Shown: piece after piece, positions 6,924 through 16,375 of the stretch | Layout of the letters: each line of letters begins with the position of its first letter | Position numbering within the stretch: position 1 is the first letter of the stretch | Assembly (NCBI GenBank): GCA_963975885.1 | Contig: CAXBIS010000001.1 | Span: 62,001 to 126,000 of the forward strand | Length of the DNA: 64,000 bases | Source: Pseudazoarcus sp963975885 | Lineage (GTDB): Bacteria > Pseudomonadota > Gammaproteobacteria > Burkholderiales > Rhodocyclaceae | Direction of reading: 5' to 3' | Notes under the pieces: generated by a model | What the model was told of the DNA's origin: nothing | Database searches by the model: none | Seen by the model: only the letters and a program-made list of their open reading frames with translations | Program-made: the position numbers and the translations under genes

Positions 6924-8921
6924 TCAGAACAGCCATCCCATCGGCATCCTCAGGCCCAGCACGTCATCCATCAGCACCTGAAACGCCCCGACAACCAGTA
7001 AGCCCGTGACGGCGTAGGTGGCGGCGGTTCGGGCGTCCAGCCGATCGAAGGTGGCGATGGCGGTGAGCGCGAGGAAGGCCGCCAGGCCGGTGACGAAGAA
7101 GCCGACCACCGGCATCAGCATTGCCCAGGCTGCAACCACTGCCACGAGCGCGACGCGGCGCGGCATGGAGCCGCCCGGCGCGTCCGCGATGCCGGGCGGG
7201 CGGGGTGCGCGGGTGAACTGGGTCACCACGAGCAGCAGCGACAGCAGGCCGAGCATGATCGAGACGACGCTGGGGAAGACCGCGCCCATCGATGACATGT
7301 CGGCGGTCTCTCCGTAGGCCGCCCAGGCGAGCGCGGCGAAGGCGATGCCCCAGCCGATGGCGGGCGTGTCGCGGTGCTGCGCCGGGGCCTTGGTGGCTGG
7401 CTCGACGACCAGATCGGTGCGCTCGGTCGCCTTCGGGGCGCGCCGCCACAGGCGGCGCAGCAGCGGCCACACCAGTGTGAGCGCCGCGAACACGACGATG
7501 ACGAGGCTGATGGGGCGACCGAAGAACATGGCCAGTGTGGAGCCGGTGGCGTTGCCGATCATCCAGGCCTGCACGAAGCCCTGCTCGGCAATCTGGCCTA
7601 GCACCAGCCCGAGCACGATGGGCGACGGCGAGAAGCCGTAGCGCTGCAGCACCCAGGCGATGACGCCGAGCAGCACCATCATCTTGGTGTCCTCGGGGTT
7701 GCTGTGGATGGCGAAGCTGCCGACTACGGTGAGGAAGGCCACCGTCGGCACCAGCAGCGACTTGGGAATGCGCACGATGCTCTTGTATGCGTAGCGCCCC
7801 AGCAGCAGGCCGACGGGCAGCATCAGCACGGTGGCGATGAGCAGGCCGTACATGAAGGTGTACACGATGCCGCCCTGCTCATTGAAGAGGCTGGGGCCGA
7901 TCTTGAGCCCTTGCACCAGCAGCGCGCCGAGAATGATCGCGTCCGGCGGCGTGCCGGGAATACCCAGCACCAGCGTGGGGATGAAGCCGCCGCCCACGGT
8001 GGCGTTGTTGGACGACTCCGTGGCGATCACGCCGGCCGGCTCGCCGGTGCCGAAGCGTTCGGGGTTGCGCGAGGTGCGCCGCGCTTCGGAGTAGGCGATC
8101 AGCCCTGCGATGGAGCCGCCCGCACCGGGCAGCATGCCGATCACCGTGCCGATGCCGCTGCTGCGCAGCAGGTTGAGCTTGCCGCCGAGCAGGATGCCGA
8201 TTGACTCGCGCAGCCGGAAGCCGCTCTTGTCGGCCAGCACCGTGAGGTGGCCGGCGCGTGTCGCGACCAGATCGATCACGACCGGAATGCAGTACAGGCC
8301 GATGATGGCCGAGGTAATGTCGATGCCGCCGAGCAGGAACTGGGTGTCGAGCGTGTAGCGCACGTCGCCGCCGACCACGGCCACGCCGACGGCCGACATG
8401 AGCAGACCGATACAGCCGCCGATGAGCCCTTTCACGGTGTTGCCGGCCGACAGCGCCGAGATCAGCGTGAGCCCCAGCACGGCCAGCCAGAAGTATTCGG
8501 GCGGGCCGAACATCAGCGCCACATCCGACAGCGGCGGCGCAAGCAGCATCAGCGTCAGCGCGCCCACCAGGCCGCCGGCCACCGACGCGAGGGTGGCGAG
8601 CGTGACGGCCAGGCCGCCATCTCCGCGCTTGGCCATCGGGTAGCCATCGAAGGTGGTCGAGATCGAGCTGGGTGTCCCCGGCGTATTCACCAGGATCGCG
8701 GCAAAGGCCCCCCCGTAGATCGCGCCGGTGTAGATCGCGCCGAGCGCGATCAGGCCCGAAGCCGGCGCCATCGCGAACGTGAAGGGCACGAGAATCGCCA
8801 CCGCCATGGTCGCCGACAGCCCCGGCAGCGCGCCGATGATGGTGCCCAGCGTGACGCCAGCGAGTGCCAGAAGGAGATTGAACGGCGACAGCGCGTCGCC
8901 CAGGTAGCTGAGCATTTCCAT
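6924..8921 (-). CDS. Tripartite tricarboxylate transporter permease, TctA-TctB fusion
   Basis: 665 residues from the ATG at 8921, which has GGGGGAA upstream. Residues 1 to about 505 are a TctA large permease: the conserved opening TLGTIIGALPGLSATMAVA, VNTPGTPSSISTTFDGYPMA and LVLGIPGTPPDAIILGALL are all visible, with about 10-12 membrane helices. After a charged linker (RRAPKATERTDLVVEPATK) the protein continues with about 145 residues and four further hydrophobic helices resembling the small subunit TctB (DUF1468). No separate tctB is present. The TTT family imports citrate, tartrate and similar carboxylates using sodium or proton gradients with a periplasmic TctC protein, encoded next. The neighbours suggest tartrate or malate as substrate (inference). 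Confidence 0.9.
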   Translation of the reverse strand: MEMLSYLGDALSPFNLLLALAGVTLGTIIGALPGLSATMAVAILVPFTFAMAPASGLIALGAIYTGAIYGGAFAAILVNTPGTPSSISTTFDGYPMAKRGDGGLAVTLATLASVAGGLVGALTLMLLAPPLSDVALMFGPPEYFWLAVLGLTLISALSAGNTVKGLIGGCIGLLMSAVGVAVVGGDVRYTLDTQFLLGGIDITSAIIGLYCIPVVIDLVATRAGHLTVLADKSGFRLRESIGILLGGKLNLLRSSGIGTVIGMLPGAGGSIAGLIAYSEARRTSRNPERFGTGEPAGVIATESSNNATVGGGFIPTLVLGIPGTPPDAIILGALLVQGLKIGPSLFNEQGGIVYTFMYGLLIATVLMLPVGLLLGRYAYKSIVRIPKSLLVPTVAFLTVVGSFAIHSNPEDTKMMVLLGVIAWVLQRYGFSPSPIVLGLVLGQIAEQGFVQAWMIGNATGSTLAMFFGRPISLVIVVFAALTLVWPLLRRLWRRAPKATERTDLVVEPATKAPAQHRDTPAIGWGIAFAALAWAAYGETADMSSMGAVFPSVVSIMLGLLSLLLVVTQFTRAPRPPGIADAPGGSMPRRVALVAVVAAWAMLMPVVGFFVTGLAAFLALTAIATFDRLDARTAATYAVTGLLVVGAFQVLMDDVLGLRMPMGWLF

Positions 8922-8994
8922 GCAGGAATTCCCCCAGGGATGCGTGGGCCGGTGGCGGGGCAAACCCGCCGCCGGGTGCTGGAAAGTGCGCGCC

Positions 8995-9972
8995 TTACTG
9001 CTTCTTGATGCCGAGCTTGTCGGCCATCGCGGCGTATTCCTTCTTCTTCTCGGCCACGAACTTCGGCATGTCGCGGTAGCCGACATCGGTCAACACGAAG
9101 CCGCCGTCCTCCATCTTCTTCTTGAAGCCGGGGTCGGCGTTGATCTTGCTGATGATGTCCGACAGACGCAGCCGGATGTCCTCCGGCGTGCTTGCAGGCA
9201 CCGAGACGCCCCGGTAGGCACCACCGACAATGTCGTAGCCCAGCTCACGGAAGGTCGGCACGTCCGGGAAGGCCGGCATGCGCTCTGCAGAGGCGACCGC
9301 GAGCATGCGCATCTTGCCGGCGTGTGCGATGGCCGACGGTGCGTAGTTGAAACCGGCCAGAGTCTGCTTGCCGAGTACCGCCGTGACGGCCGGGCCGGTG
9401 CCACTGAAGGGGATGTAGGTGGTCTTGATGCCCGCCATCTCGTCGAAACGCACCTGCGCGAGGTGGTTCGACGAATTCGAGCCGGAGCCGCTGAAGGTCA
9501 CCATGCCGGGGTTTTTCTTCGCGTACTCGACGAGATCCTTCAGCGTCTTGAAGTCACTGTCGACGTGCGCAAAGATCGCGTCCGGCGTGTAGTGGAAGTA
9601 GTGCACCGGCGTCAGGTCGTCGGTCTGGTAACCGACATCCTTCTGCATCGGCTGCAGCACAGTATGCGGCAGGTTGATGCCCATCATCGTATAGCCGTCG
9701 CCGGGCAGTGAATTGAGCTTGGACCACGCTTGCGCGCCGCCGGCGCCGGCCATGTACTGGATCACGACCTCAACGCCAGCCACGCTCTTGAACACCGATT
9801 GCTGAAAGCGGGCCGAAATGTCCGACTCGCCACCGGCGTTGAACGGGATGATGTAGTCGATGGACTTCTCGGGGTAGCCCGCTGCGGACGCACTGCCAAG
9901 TCCGATGGTGGCTGCAGCGGCGAGTCCGAGTGCCATGCCGACGATGGATGTGTTGCGGTGGGTTCTTTTCAT
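8995..9972 (-). CDS. Tripartite tricarboxylate transporter substrate-binding protein (TctC/Bug family)
   Basis: 325 residues from the ATG at 9972, chosen because AGGAGG sits at the right distance; an in-frame codon 39 bp upstream lacks one. A signal peptide with cleavage near SASAAGYP exports it to the periplasm. Bug-family signs are YPEKSIDYIIPFNAGGESD at the mature N terminus, VIQYMAGAGGAQAW, VTFSGSGSNSSNHLA and the ELGYDIV segment. It delivers a carboxylate to the fused permease encoded downstream on the same strand. It lies between the permease and the dehydrogenase gene, giving the order dehydrogenase, binding protein, permease. Confidence 0.93.
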   Translation of the reverse strand: MKRTHRNTSIVGMALGLAAAATIGLGSASAAGYPEKSIDYIIPFNAGGESDISARFQQSVFKSVAGVEVVIQYMAGAGGAQAWSKLNSLPGDGYTMMGINLPHTVLQPMQKDVGYQTDDLTPVHYFHYTPDAIFAHVDSDFKTLKDLVEYAKKNPGMVTFSGSGSNSSNHLAQVRFDEMAGIKTTYIPFSGTGPAVTAVLGKQTLAGFNYAPSAIAHAGKMRMLAVASAERMPAFPDVPTFRELGYDIVGGAYRGVSVPASTPEDIRLRLSDIISKINADPGFKKKMEDGGFVLTDVGYRDMPKFVAEKKKEYAAMADKLGIKKQ

Positions 9973-10068
9973 GATGGTCTCCTCCTGTGTCTTCTTGTGG
10001 GTCGCTCGCACGTCGACGCAGGTCGGCGTGGCGGGCCTGGTTGGGCCGTGAGGCCCGAAAACGCGGAT

Positions 10069-11154
10069 TCAGGCGCTCTTGCGGCGCGTCGCAAACAGCA
10101 GCTGGCACACCCGGTCGGTGACCTGCGCGGTCGTTGCCGTCCCGTCGAGGTCGCCGGTGTGCATGGTGGTGTCGGCGGTTACGGTCTCGATGGCGCGCAT
10201 CAGTTGCACGGCGGTGTCGTGCTCGCCGAGGTGTTCGAGCAGCATCACCACCGACCAGAAGGTGCCGACCGGATTGGCCAGCCCCTTGCCCATGATGTCG
10301 AAGGCCGAACCGTGGATCGGCTCGAACATCGACGGGTACCGGTGTTCGGGGTCGATGTTGCCGGTGGGCGCGATGCCCAGGCTCCCCGCCAGTGCAGCCG
10401 CCAGATCGCTCAGGATGTCGGCGTGCAGGTTGGTGGCGACGATGGTGTCGAGCGAGGCCGGGCGATTGACCATGCGCGCGGTCATCGCGTCGACCAGTTC
10501 CTTGTCCCAGCTCACGTCGGGAAATTCGCGCGCGATCTCGCGGGCAATTTCGTCCCACATCACCATGGCGTGGCGTTGGGCGTTGCTCTTGGTGACCACC
10601 GTGAGCTTGCGGCGCGGGCGCGATTGCGCCAGCCGGAAGGCAAAGCGCAGCACGCGCTCGACGCCGACGCGCGTCATCAGCGTGACGTCGGTGGCAGCCT
10701 CGATCGGGTGGCCCTGATGCACGCGCCCGCCGACGCCGGCGTATTCACCCTCCGAGTTCTCGCGCACGATCACCCAGTCGAGGTCTTCCCTGCGGCAGCG
10801 CTTTAGCGGCGCGTCGATGCCGGGGAGGATGCGCGTCGGGCGCACGTTGGCGTACTGGTCGAAGCCCTGGCAGATCTTCAGCCGCAGGCCCCACAGCGTG
10901 ATGTGGTCGGGAATGTCCGGGTCGCCGGCCGAACCGAACAGGATCGCGTCCTTGTCGCGCAGCGCGTCGAGCCCGTCGGCCGGCATCATCACGCCGTGCT
11001 GGCGGTAGTAGTCGCCGCCCCAGTCGAAGTTCTCGAACTCGAAGCCAAAGCGGCCACTCGCGCCGGCGAGTGCTTCCATCACCTGTTGCCCGGCCGGCAC
11101 GACTTCCTTGCCGATGCCGTCCCCCGGAATCGTCGCGATGCGATAGACCTTCAT
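10069..11154 (-). CDS. Tartrate dehydrogenase / D-malate dehydrogenase (decarboxylating), isopropylmalate-dehydrogenase family
   Basis: 361 residues. The family features are IPGDGIGKEVV near the N terminus, FGSAGDPDIPDH, RENSEGEYAGVGGR (the NAD and substrate loop typical of tartrate/D-malate enzymes), KSNAQRHAMVMWDE and GSLGIAPTGNIDP. These enzymes are NAD-dependent, need Mg or Mn, and oxidise D-malate to pyruvate plus CO2 or meso/L-tartrate to glycerate or oxaloglycolate. The start at 11154 is the conserved MKVYRIATIPG; an upstream codon at 11190 is less likely. It shares an operon with the TctC-type binding protein and fused permease and is divergent from a LysR gene that probably regulates it. 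Confidence 0.9.
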   Translation of the reverse strand: MKVYRIATIPGDGIGKEVVPAGQQVMEALAGASGRFGFEFENFDWGGDYYRQHGVMMPADGLDALRDKDAILFGSAGDPDIPDHITLWGLRLKICQGFDQYANVRPTRILPGIDAPLKRCRREDLDWVIVRENSEGEYAGVGGRVHQGHPIEAATDVTLMTRVGVERVLRFAFRLAQSRPRRKLTVVTKSNAQRHAMVMWDEIAREIAREFPDVSWDKELVDAMTARMVNRPASLDTIVATNLHADILSDLAAALAGSLGIAPTGNIDPEHRYPSMFEPIHGSAFDIMGKGLANPVGTFWSVVMLLEHLGEHDTAVQLMRAIETVTADTTMHTGDLDGTATTAQVTDRVCQLLFATRRKSA

Positions 11155-11263
11155 GGTGTCCAATCCTTTGGCATGTCTCGGTGACCACACTTTAGGAATT
11201 GGACGGGCTCGTGAATCGCCGCTAGAGTGAATCCATCATTAACCTGGAATAACAAATCGGGCG

Positions 11264-12184
11264 ATGGCGAACGACATCCTGCCAAACGATCTGGGCTTCT
11301 TTTCGGTGCTCGCCTCGTCCGGCAGCCTCAGCGCCGCCGCGCGCGAGCTCGGCATCACGACGCCGGCCGTCAGCAAGCATCTGGCGCAGATGGAAGCGCG
11401 CCTCGGCATGCCGCTGGTCGTGCGCACCACGCGGCGCATGAGCCTGACCCCGGAGGGGCAGCTCTATCTGGAGCACGCGCGGCGCATCCTCGGCGAGATC
11501 GACGAGATGGCGCAGTTGCTCGGCGGTTCGCGCAGCGAGCCGGTCGGCCTGCTGCGCGTCAATGCCACGCTCGGCTTCGGGCGTAGCCACGTCGCGCCGC
11601 TGATTTCGCGCTTCGTGCGCAAATACCCGAAGGTGGAAGTGCAGCTGCAACTGTCGGTAAACCCGCCGCCGCTCACCGAGGACGCCTTCGACGTGTGCGT
11701 GCGCTTCGGCGAGCCGCCCGACGCACGCGTGATCGCGCGCCGCATCGCGCCCAACCGCCGCGTGCTGTGCGCGTCGCCCGCCTACCTTGCAAAGCACGGC
11801 ACGCCGCGCGAGCCGCGCGACCTGTTGCAGCACAACTGCATCGGCATCCGCCAGGGGGACGAGGCCTATGGCCTGTGGCGGCTCACGCCCGCGCGTGGCC
11901 GCAACCCTTCGGCCGAGGCCATCAAGACGCGCGGCAACCTCGCGACCAACGACGGCGAGATCGCCGTGAGCTGGGCGCTGGACGGCCACGGCATCCTGCT
12001 GCGCGCGGAATGGGACATCGAACGCTACCTGCAGAGCGGCCGTCTGGTGCAGGTGCTGCCGCAGTACCGCACACCGGACGCCGACATCTACGCGGTGTAC
12101 CCGCAACACCACCAATCGGCCCCGCGCGTGCGTGCCTTCGTCGACTTCCTCGTGCTGTCCATCTCGCAGCAGGCTTCTCAGTGA
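11264..12184 (+). CDS. LysR family transcriptional regulator (DmlR-like)
   Basis: 306 residues, the normal LysR length. The winged helix-turn-helix at residues 8-65 is clear: LGFFSVLASSGSLSAAARELGITTPAVSKHL. The periplasmic-binding-protein-like effector domain occupies residues about 90-300. The gene is divergent from the dehydrogenase/TTT transporter operon, with about 109 bp between starts, and lies directly upstream of the tartrate dehydratase genes on the same strand. This is the typical placement of a DmlR/TtdR-type regulator of malate or tartrate use (inference). The intergenic space holds a partial dyad, TTAACCTGGAATAA (11239-11252), that could be its operator. Confidence 0.92.
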   Translation: MANDILPNDLGFFSVLASSGSLSAAARELGITTPAVSKHLAQMEARLGMPLVVRTTRRMSLTPEGQLYLEHARRILGEIDEMAQLLGGSRSEPVGLLRVNATLGFGRSHVAPLISRFVRKYPKVEVQLQLSVNPPPLTEDAFDVCVRFGEPPDARVIARRIAPNRRVLCASPAYLAKHGTPREPRDLLQHNCIGIRQGDEAYGLWRLTPARGRNPSAEAIKTRGNLATNDGEIAVSWALDGHGILLRAEWDIERYLQSGRLVQVLPQYRTPDADIYAVYPQHHQSAPRVRAFVDFLVLSISQQASQ

Positions 12185-12360
12185 CGGGCCGCGCCGGGTT
12201 CTGCCGGCGCGGCCCACCTTTGCCCCCCGGTTAACGATGCCTTGAGTTTCGGCGCGTATCCGCACGGCCGCCCCTCTCTAGAGTTCGCCCTGTCGTGCGA
12301 TCTGCGGCCGGCCGGCACCCGTCCGTCGCCCGCATCCGCATCGTTTTTGAGGAGCCGGAC

Positions 12361-13272
12361 ATGGAAGAAACTGCAAACCGGGACGCCGCCGTCCAACAAC
12401 TGACCGACGTGATGTGGAAGTTCACGGCCTACATCGGCAAGCGCCTGCCGACCGACGTGACCACCAAGCTGGCGGACCTGCGTTCGAAGGAAACGCACCC
12501 GCTGGCCGCCGCCGTGTACCAGTCGATGAAGGAAAACCAGGAAGCGGCCGACCGCCTCGACCGACCGAGCTGTCAGGACACCGGCGTGATCCAGTACTTC
12601 ATCAACGCCGGCGCACGCTTTCCGCTGCTCGGCGAACTGGAGGACATTCTCCGGAATGCCACGCTGGAGGCCACGCGTCAGGGGCCGCTGCGCCACAACG
12701 CGGTCGAGACCTTCGACGAGAAGAACACCGGCACCAACACCGGCTCCAAGATTCCCTGGCTGGACTGGGAGATCGACCCCAAGGGTGATTCAGCCACTAT
12801 CGACGTGTACATGGCCGGTGGCGGCTGCACCTTGCCGGGCGCGGCCAAGGTGCTGATGCCGGGCGAGGGCTACGAGGGCGTGGCCGAGTTCGTGTTCGAC
12901 GTGATCACCTCGCGCGGCGTCAATGCCTGCCCGCCGATGCTGGTCGGCGTGGGCGTGTCGACCTCGGCCGAGACCGCCGCGCGGCTGTCGAAGAAGGCCA
13001 TCCTGCGCCCGGTCGATTCGCGCCACCCCAACGCCAACGCGGCGCGCATGGAAGAGTTGCTCGAAGAAGGCCTCAACGAAGTCGGCCTCGGCCCGCAGGG
13101 GCTCACCGGCAACGCCAGCGTGATGGGCGTGAACATCGAATCCTCCGCGCGCCACCCCTCGACCATCGGCGTGGCGGTGTCGACCGGCTGCTGGGCGCAC
13201 CGGCGCGGACGCATCCGCATCAACGCCGACCTGTCCTACGAAATCCTTTCGCACGAGGGGGTCGCACTGTGA
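12361..13272 (+). CDS. ttdA: L(+)-tartrate dehydratase alpha subunit (class I fumarase family)
   Basis: 303 residues. Class I fumarase N-terminal family: the three cysteines expected to bind the catalytic [4Fe-4S] cluster are visible in RPSCQDTGVIQYF, GGGCTLPGAAKVLMP and STGCWAHRRG. TtdA/TtdB dehydrates L-tartrate to oxaloacetate; close relatives are two-subunit fumarases, so fumarate remains an alternative substrate. The call of tartrate is supported by the adjacent carboxylate transporter, malate/tartrate dehydrogenase and LysR gene. I chose the ATG at 12361 because GAGGAGCC precedes it. The stop overlaps the ttdB start by 4 bp, so the subunits are translationally coupled. Confidence 0.88.
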   Translation: MEETANRDAAVQQLTDVMWKFTAYIGKRLPTDVTTKLADLRSKETHPLAAAVYQSMKENQEAADRLDRPSCQDTGVIQYFINAGARFPLLGELEDILRNATLEATRQGPLRHNAVETFDEKNTGTNTGSKIPWLDWEIDPKGDSATIDVYMAGGGCTLPGAAKVLMPGEGYEGVAEFVFDVITSRGVNACPPMLVGVGVSTSAETAARLSKKAILRPVDSRHPNANAARMEELLEEGLNEVGLGPQGLTGNASVMGVNIESSARHPSTIGVAVSTGCWAHRRGRIRINADLSYEILSHEGVAL

Positions 13273-13886
13273 GCACTCAAAAGAAGATCCTGACCACGCC
13301 GATCAAGGACGAAGACCTCGCCGAGCTCAACGTCGGCGACGTGGTGTATCTCACCGGCCAGCTCGTCACCTGCCGCGACGTCGCGCATCGCAGGCTGATC
13401 GAACTCGGCCGCGACCTGCCGGTGAATCTCGAAGGCGGCGCGATCTTCCACGCCGGCCCGATCGTGCGGCAGAAGGACGACGGCAGCTACGAGATGGTGT
13501 CCATCGGCCCGACCACCAGCATGCGCATGGAAAAGTTCGAGCGCGAGTTCATCGCCCGCACCGGCGTGAAGCTGGTCGTCGGCAAGGGCGGTATGGGCGC
13601 CGAAACCGCCGCCGGCTGTCTGAAGAACAAGGCCGTGCACGCGATCTTTCCGGGCGGCTGCGCGGTGCTCGCCGCGACCCAGGTCGAGGAGATCGAGGAC
13701 GCGCAGTGGAAAGATCTGGGCATGCCCGAGACGCTGTGGGTGAACCGCGTGCGCGAGTTCGGCCCGCTGATCATCTCGATCGACACCAAGGGGCGCAATC
13801 TGATCGACGAGAACAAGGCGCGCTTCAACGAGAAGAAGAAGCCGATCCTCGAGCGCATCAACCGCGAGGTGCGCTTCATCAAGTAG
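13269..13886 (+). CDS. ttdB: L(+)-tartrate dehydratase beta subunit (class I fumarase C-terminal family)
   Basis: 205 residues, starting with GTG at 13269 that overlaps the ttdA stop (GTGA). Characteristic segments are LTGQLVTCRDVAHRRL, GGAIFHAGPIVRQ, IGPTTSMRMEKFE, VGKGGMG and FPGGCAVLAA. It forms the active enzyme with the alpha subunit in the cytoplasm. Both subunits look complete. The gene is followed by a 136-bp gap that must hold the prfC promoter; TAAAAT at 13960-13965 is a possible -10 but no convincing -35 is visible. Confidence 0.9.
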   Translation: MSTQKKILTTPIKDEDLAELNVGDVVYLTGQLVTCRDVAHRRLIELGRDLPVNLEGGAIFHAGPIVRQKDDGSYEMVSIGPTTSMRMEKFEREFIARTGVKLVVGKGGMGAETAAGCLKNKAVHAIFPGGCAVLAATQVEEIEDAQWKDLGMPETLWVNRVREFGPLIISIDTKGRNLIDENKARFNEKKKPILERINREVRFIK

Positions 13887-14022
13887 TCCCTGCGGATTGC
13901 CATGCTGCGGCTCGCGCGACGCCTTGCAGCGTCCGCGTGAGCCAGGCGCAATTGCCTGATAAAATTGCAGCTTCGCCGCCCGAGGCTGCACCTCCGGCGG
14001 CTCACTTTTTGTGCAGGTCCGC

Positions 14023-15642
14023 ATGTCCACCTCCCCATTCCCTCCCGAGCTTGTTGAAGACGTCAAGAAGCGACGCACCTTCGGCATCATCTCCCACCCC
14101 GATGCGGGCAAGACCACGCTGACCGAGAAGCTGCTGCTGTTCGGCGGCGCGATCCAGCTTGCCGGTACGGTCAAGGCGCGCAAGAGTTCGCGCCACGCCA
14201 CCTCCGACTGGATGGAAGTGGAAAAACAGCGCGGCATCTCGGTGACCAGCTCGGTGATGCAGTTCGAGTATGCGGACCACACCATCAATCTGCTCGACAC
14301 GCCGGGCCACCAGGACTTCTCGGAAGACACCTATCGCGTGCTCACGGCGGTGGATGCGGCGGTGATGGTGATCGATGCGGCCAACGGCGTGGAGGCCCAG
14401 ACCATCAAGCTGCTCGAGGTGTGCCGGCTGCGCAATACCCCCATCATCACCTTCATCAACAAGCTCGACCGCGAGGTCAAGGAGCCCTTCGACCTGCTCT
14501 CCGAGATCGAGGACGTGCTCAAGATCGAGTGTGCGCCGGTCACCTGGCCGCTGGGCATGGGCAAGCGTTTCGGCGGGGTCTATCACCTGCTCGATGATCG
14601 GCTGCTGCGTTTCCTGCCGGGCGAGGAGAAGCGCTCCGACGCGGAGGTCATCGACGGCCTTGGCAATCCCAAGCTGGACGAGCTTTTCCCGCTCGAGATC
14701 GGTCAGTTGCGCGACGACGTCGAACTGGTTTCCGGCGCGTCCAACCCGTTCTCGCTGGAAGACTTCCTGGCCGGGCGACAGACGCCGGTGTTCTTCGGCT
14801 CGGCGATCAACAACTTCGGCGTTCAGGAAATCCTGCAGGCGCTGCTCGACTGGGCGCCGCCGCCGCAATCGCGCGTTGCAGGCGTCAAGGGGGCGGAGGC
14901 GCGTTTCGTCGAGCCGGCCGAGGCGCCGTTTACCGGCTTCGTGTTCAAGATCCAGGCCAACATGGACCCGCGCCACCGCGACCGCATCGCCTTCTTCCGC
15001 ATCTGCTCGGGGCGCTACAACTCGGGGATGAAGGTGCGGCACGTGCGCATGGGACGCGAGATGAAGCTCGCCAATGCGCTGACCTTCATGGCCAACGAGC
15101 GCGTGCACAAGGAAGACGGTGTCGCCGGCGACATCATCGGCATCCACAACCACGGCCAGTTGCAGATCGGCGACACGCTGAGCGAGGGTGAAAACCTGGG
15201 CTTTCGCGGCATCCCGTATTTCTCGCCCGAGATGTTCCGCGCTGCGCGCCTGCGTGACCCGCTCAAGTCCAAGCAGCTCGAGAAGGGGCTCAAGGAACTG
15301 GGCGAGGAAGGCGCAATCCAGGTCTTCGAGCTCGAAGGCGGCAATCTGCTGCTCGGCGCGGTCGGCCAGTTGCAGTTCGAGGTCGTCGAGCAGCGCCTCA
15401 GGGACGAGTACAAGGTCGATGCCATCTTCGAGGCCGCAGACATCTACACTGCTCGCTGGCTGACCTTTCCGGACGAGCTCACACGTCGCAACTTCGAACG
15501 TGAACAGGCCCTGCGTCTGGGCAAGGATATCGACGGCAACCCGGTGTACCTGGCGTCGAGTCGCTACAACCTCGACGTGACCATGGAAAAATGGCCCAAG
15601 GTGGCCTTCCACGCCACGCGCGAGCACGGCGAAGTGCTTTGA
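14023..15642 (+). CDS. prfC: Peptide chain release factor 3 (RF-3)
   Basis: 539 residues, a normal length for RF-3. The GTPase motifs are SHPDAGKTTLTEK (G1), the RGISVTSSVM switch I region, DTPGHQDFSEDTYR (G3) and FINKLDRE (G4). RF-3 is a class II release factor that uses GTP to remove RF-1/RF-2 from the ribosome after termination. The ATG at 14023 is preferred over the GTG at 14011. It is a housekeeping gene with no obvious functional link to its neighbours. Confidence 0.96.
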   Translation: MSTSPFPPELVEDVKKRRTFGIISHPDAGKTTLTEKLLLFGGAIQLAGTVKARKSSRHATSDWMEVEKQRGISVTSSVMQFEYADHTINLLDTPGHQDFSEDTYRVLTAVDAAVMVIDAANGVEAQTIKLLEVCRLRNTPIITFINKLDREVKEPFDLLSEIEDVLKIECAPVTWPLGMGKRFGGVYHLLDDRLLRFLPGEEKRSDAEVIDGLGNPKLDELFPLEIGQLRDDVELVSGASNPFSLEDFLAGRQTPVFFGSAINNFGVQEILQALLDWAPPPQSRVAGVKGAEARFVEPAEAPFTGFVFKIQANMDPRHRDRIAFFRICSGRYNSGMKVRHVRMGREMKLANALTFMANERVHKEDGVAGDIIGIHNHGQLQIGDTLSEGENLGFRGIPYFSPEMFRAARLRDPLKSKQLEKGLKELGEEGAIQVFELEGGNLLLGAVGQLQFEVVEQRLRDEYKVDAIFEAADIYTARWLTFPDELTRRNFEREQALRLGKDIDGNPVYLASSRYNLDVTMEKWPKVAFHATREHGEVL

Positions 15643-15718
15643 CGCGGCTGCAAGGCCCGATGACTGTGTTGCGCGATGTCGGCATGAACGCCGGACACCC
15701 CGGAGCGGTCTGACCCGC

Positions 15719-16234
15719 ATGGACGATCCCCGCACCACCCGCCGCCTCGGGCGCGGCATGATGTGGCTGGCCGCCTTCGCGCTGCTCGGCGTGCTGTGGC
15801 TGGCCTTCGATGGCTGGCTGGAGTACGCGCACAACCCCAACCGCGACCTGAGCGTGCGCGAGGGGCAGACCGAGCTGGTGCTGCAGCGCAACCGGGCCGG
15901 GCACTACGTGGCCCCCGGCACCATCAACGGCCAGCCCGTGACCTTTCTGCTCGACACCGGCGCCACGCAGGTGTCGGTGCCGGCGCATCTGGCAGACGAT
16001 CTGGGGCTGGCGGCCGGTGCCCCGGGGCGCGTGTCGACGGCCAACGGCACGGTGACCGTGCGCCAGACCGTCATCGATGAACTCGGACTCGGGCCGTTTC
16101 TGGCGCGCAATGTGCGCGGCCATCTCAACCCGGGGTATCGCGCCGACGAGGTTCTGCTCGGCATGAGCGTACTGCGCAACCTGGAATTCACACAGCGTGG
16201 CGACACGCTGATCCTGCGCGCACCGGGGCGTTGA
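15719..16234 (+). CDS. Membrane-anchored retropepsin-like aspartic protease (clan AA, TIGR02281 type)
   Basis: 171 residues. One N-terminal membrane helix (about residues 14-32: MMWLAAFALLGVLWLAF) is followed by a periplasmic domain. The aspartic protease active-site motif LLDTGATQVSVP is at about residues 78-89. The matching flap and C-terminal strand include GMSVLRNLEF and DTLILR. This single-domain retropepsin family presumably works as a dimer; substrates are unknown. The domain order and length fit TIGR02281 proteins common in proteobacteria. It starts 76 bp after prfC. Confidence 0.85.
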   Translation: MDDPRTTRRLGRGMMWLAAFALLGVLWLAFDGWLEYAHNPNRDLSVREGQTELVLQRNRAGHYVAPGTINGQPVTFLLDTGATQVSVPAHLADDLGLAAGAPGRVSTANGTVTVRQTVIDELGLGPFLARNVRGHLNPGYRADEVLLGMSVLRNLEFTQRGDTLILRAPGR

Positions 16235-16375
16235 GCGCACTTTTCTGGTGCGACCGTCGCGACCTGCAGCCTGCGTCGCGCTCCCCTGAGTGCCCGCGAC
16301 ACAATGCGGATGCGCCTCGCCGTGTTCGGGAATCCTTCTTGCTAGTCGGGTAGGGTCTCGTCCGATGCGCTGCCG

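Noticed and set aside
13960..13965. TAAAAT as the -10 of prfC
   Set aside because: No matching -35 at a proper distance; too weak to list as a promoter feature.
14002..15891. A 629-codon minus-strand frame opposite prfC
   Set aside because: Antisense to a housekeeping gene with clear GTPase motifs; no family features of its own.
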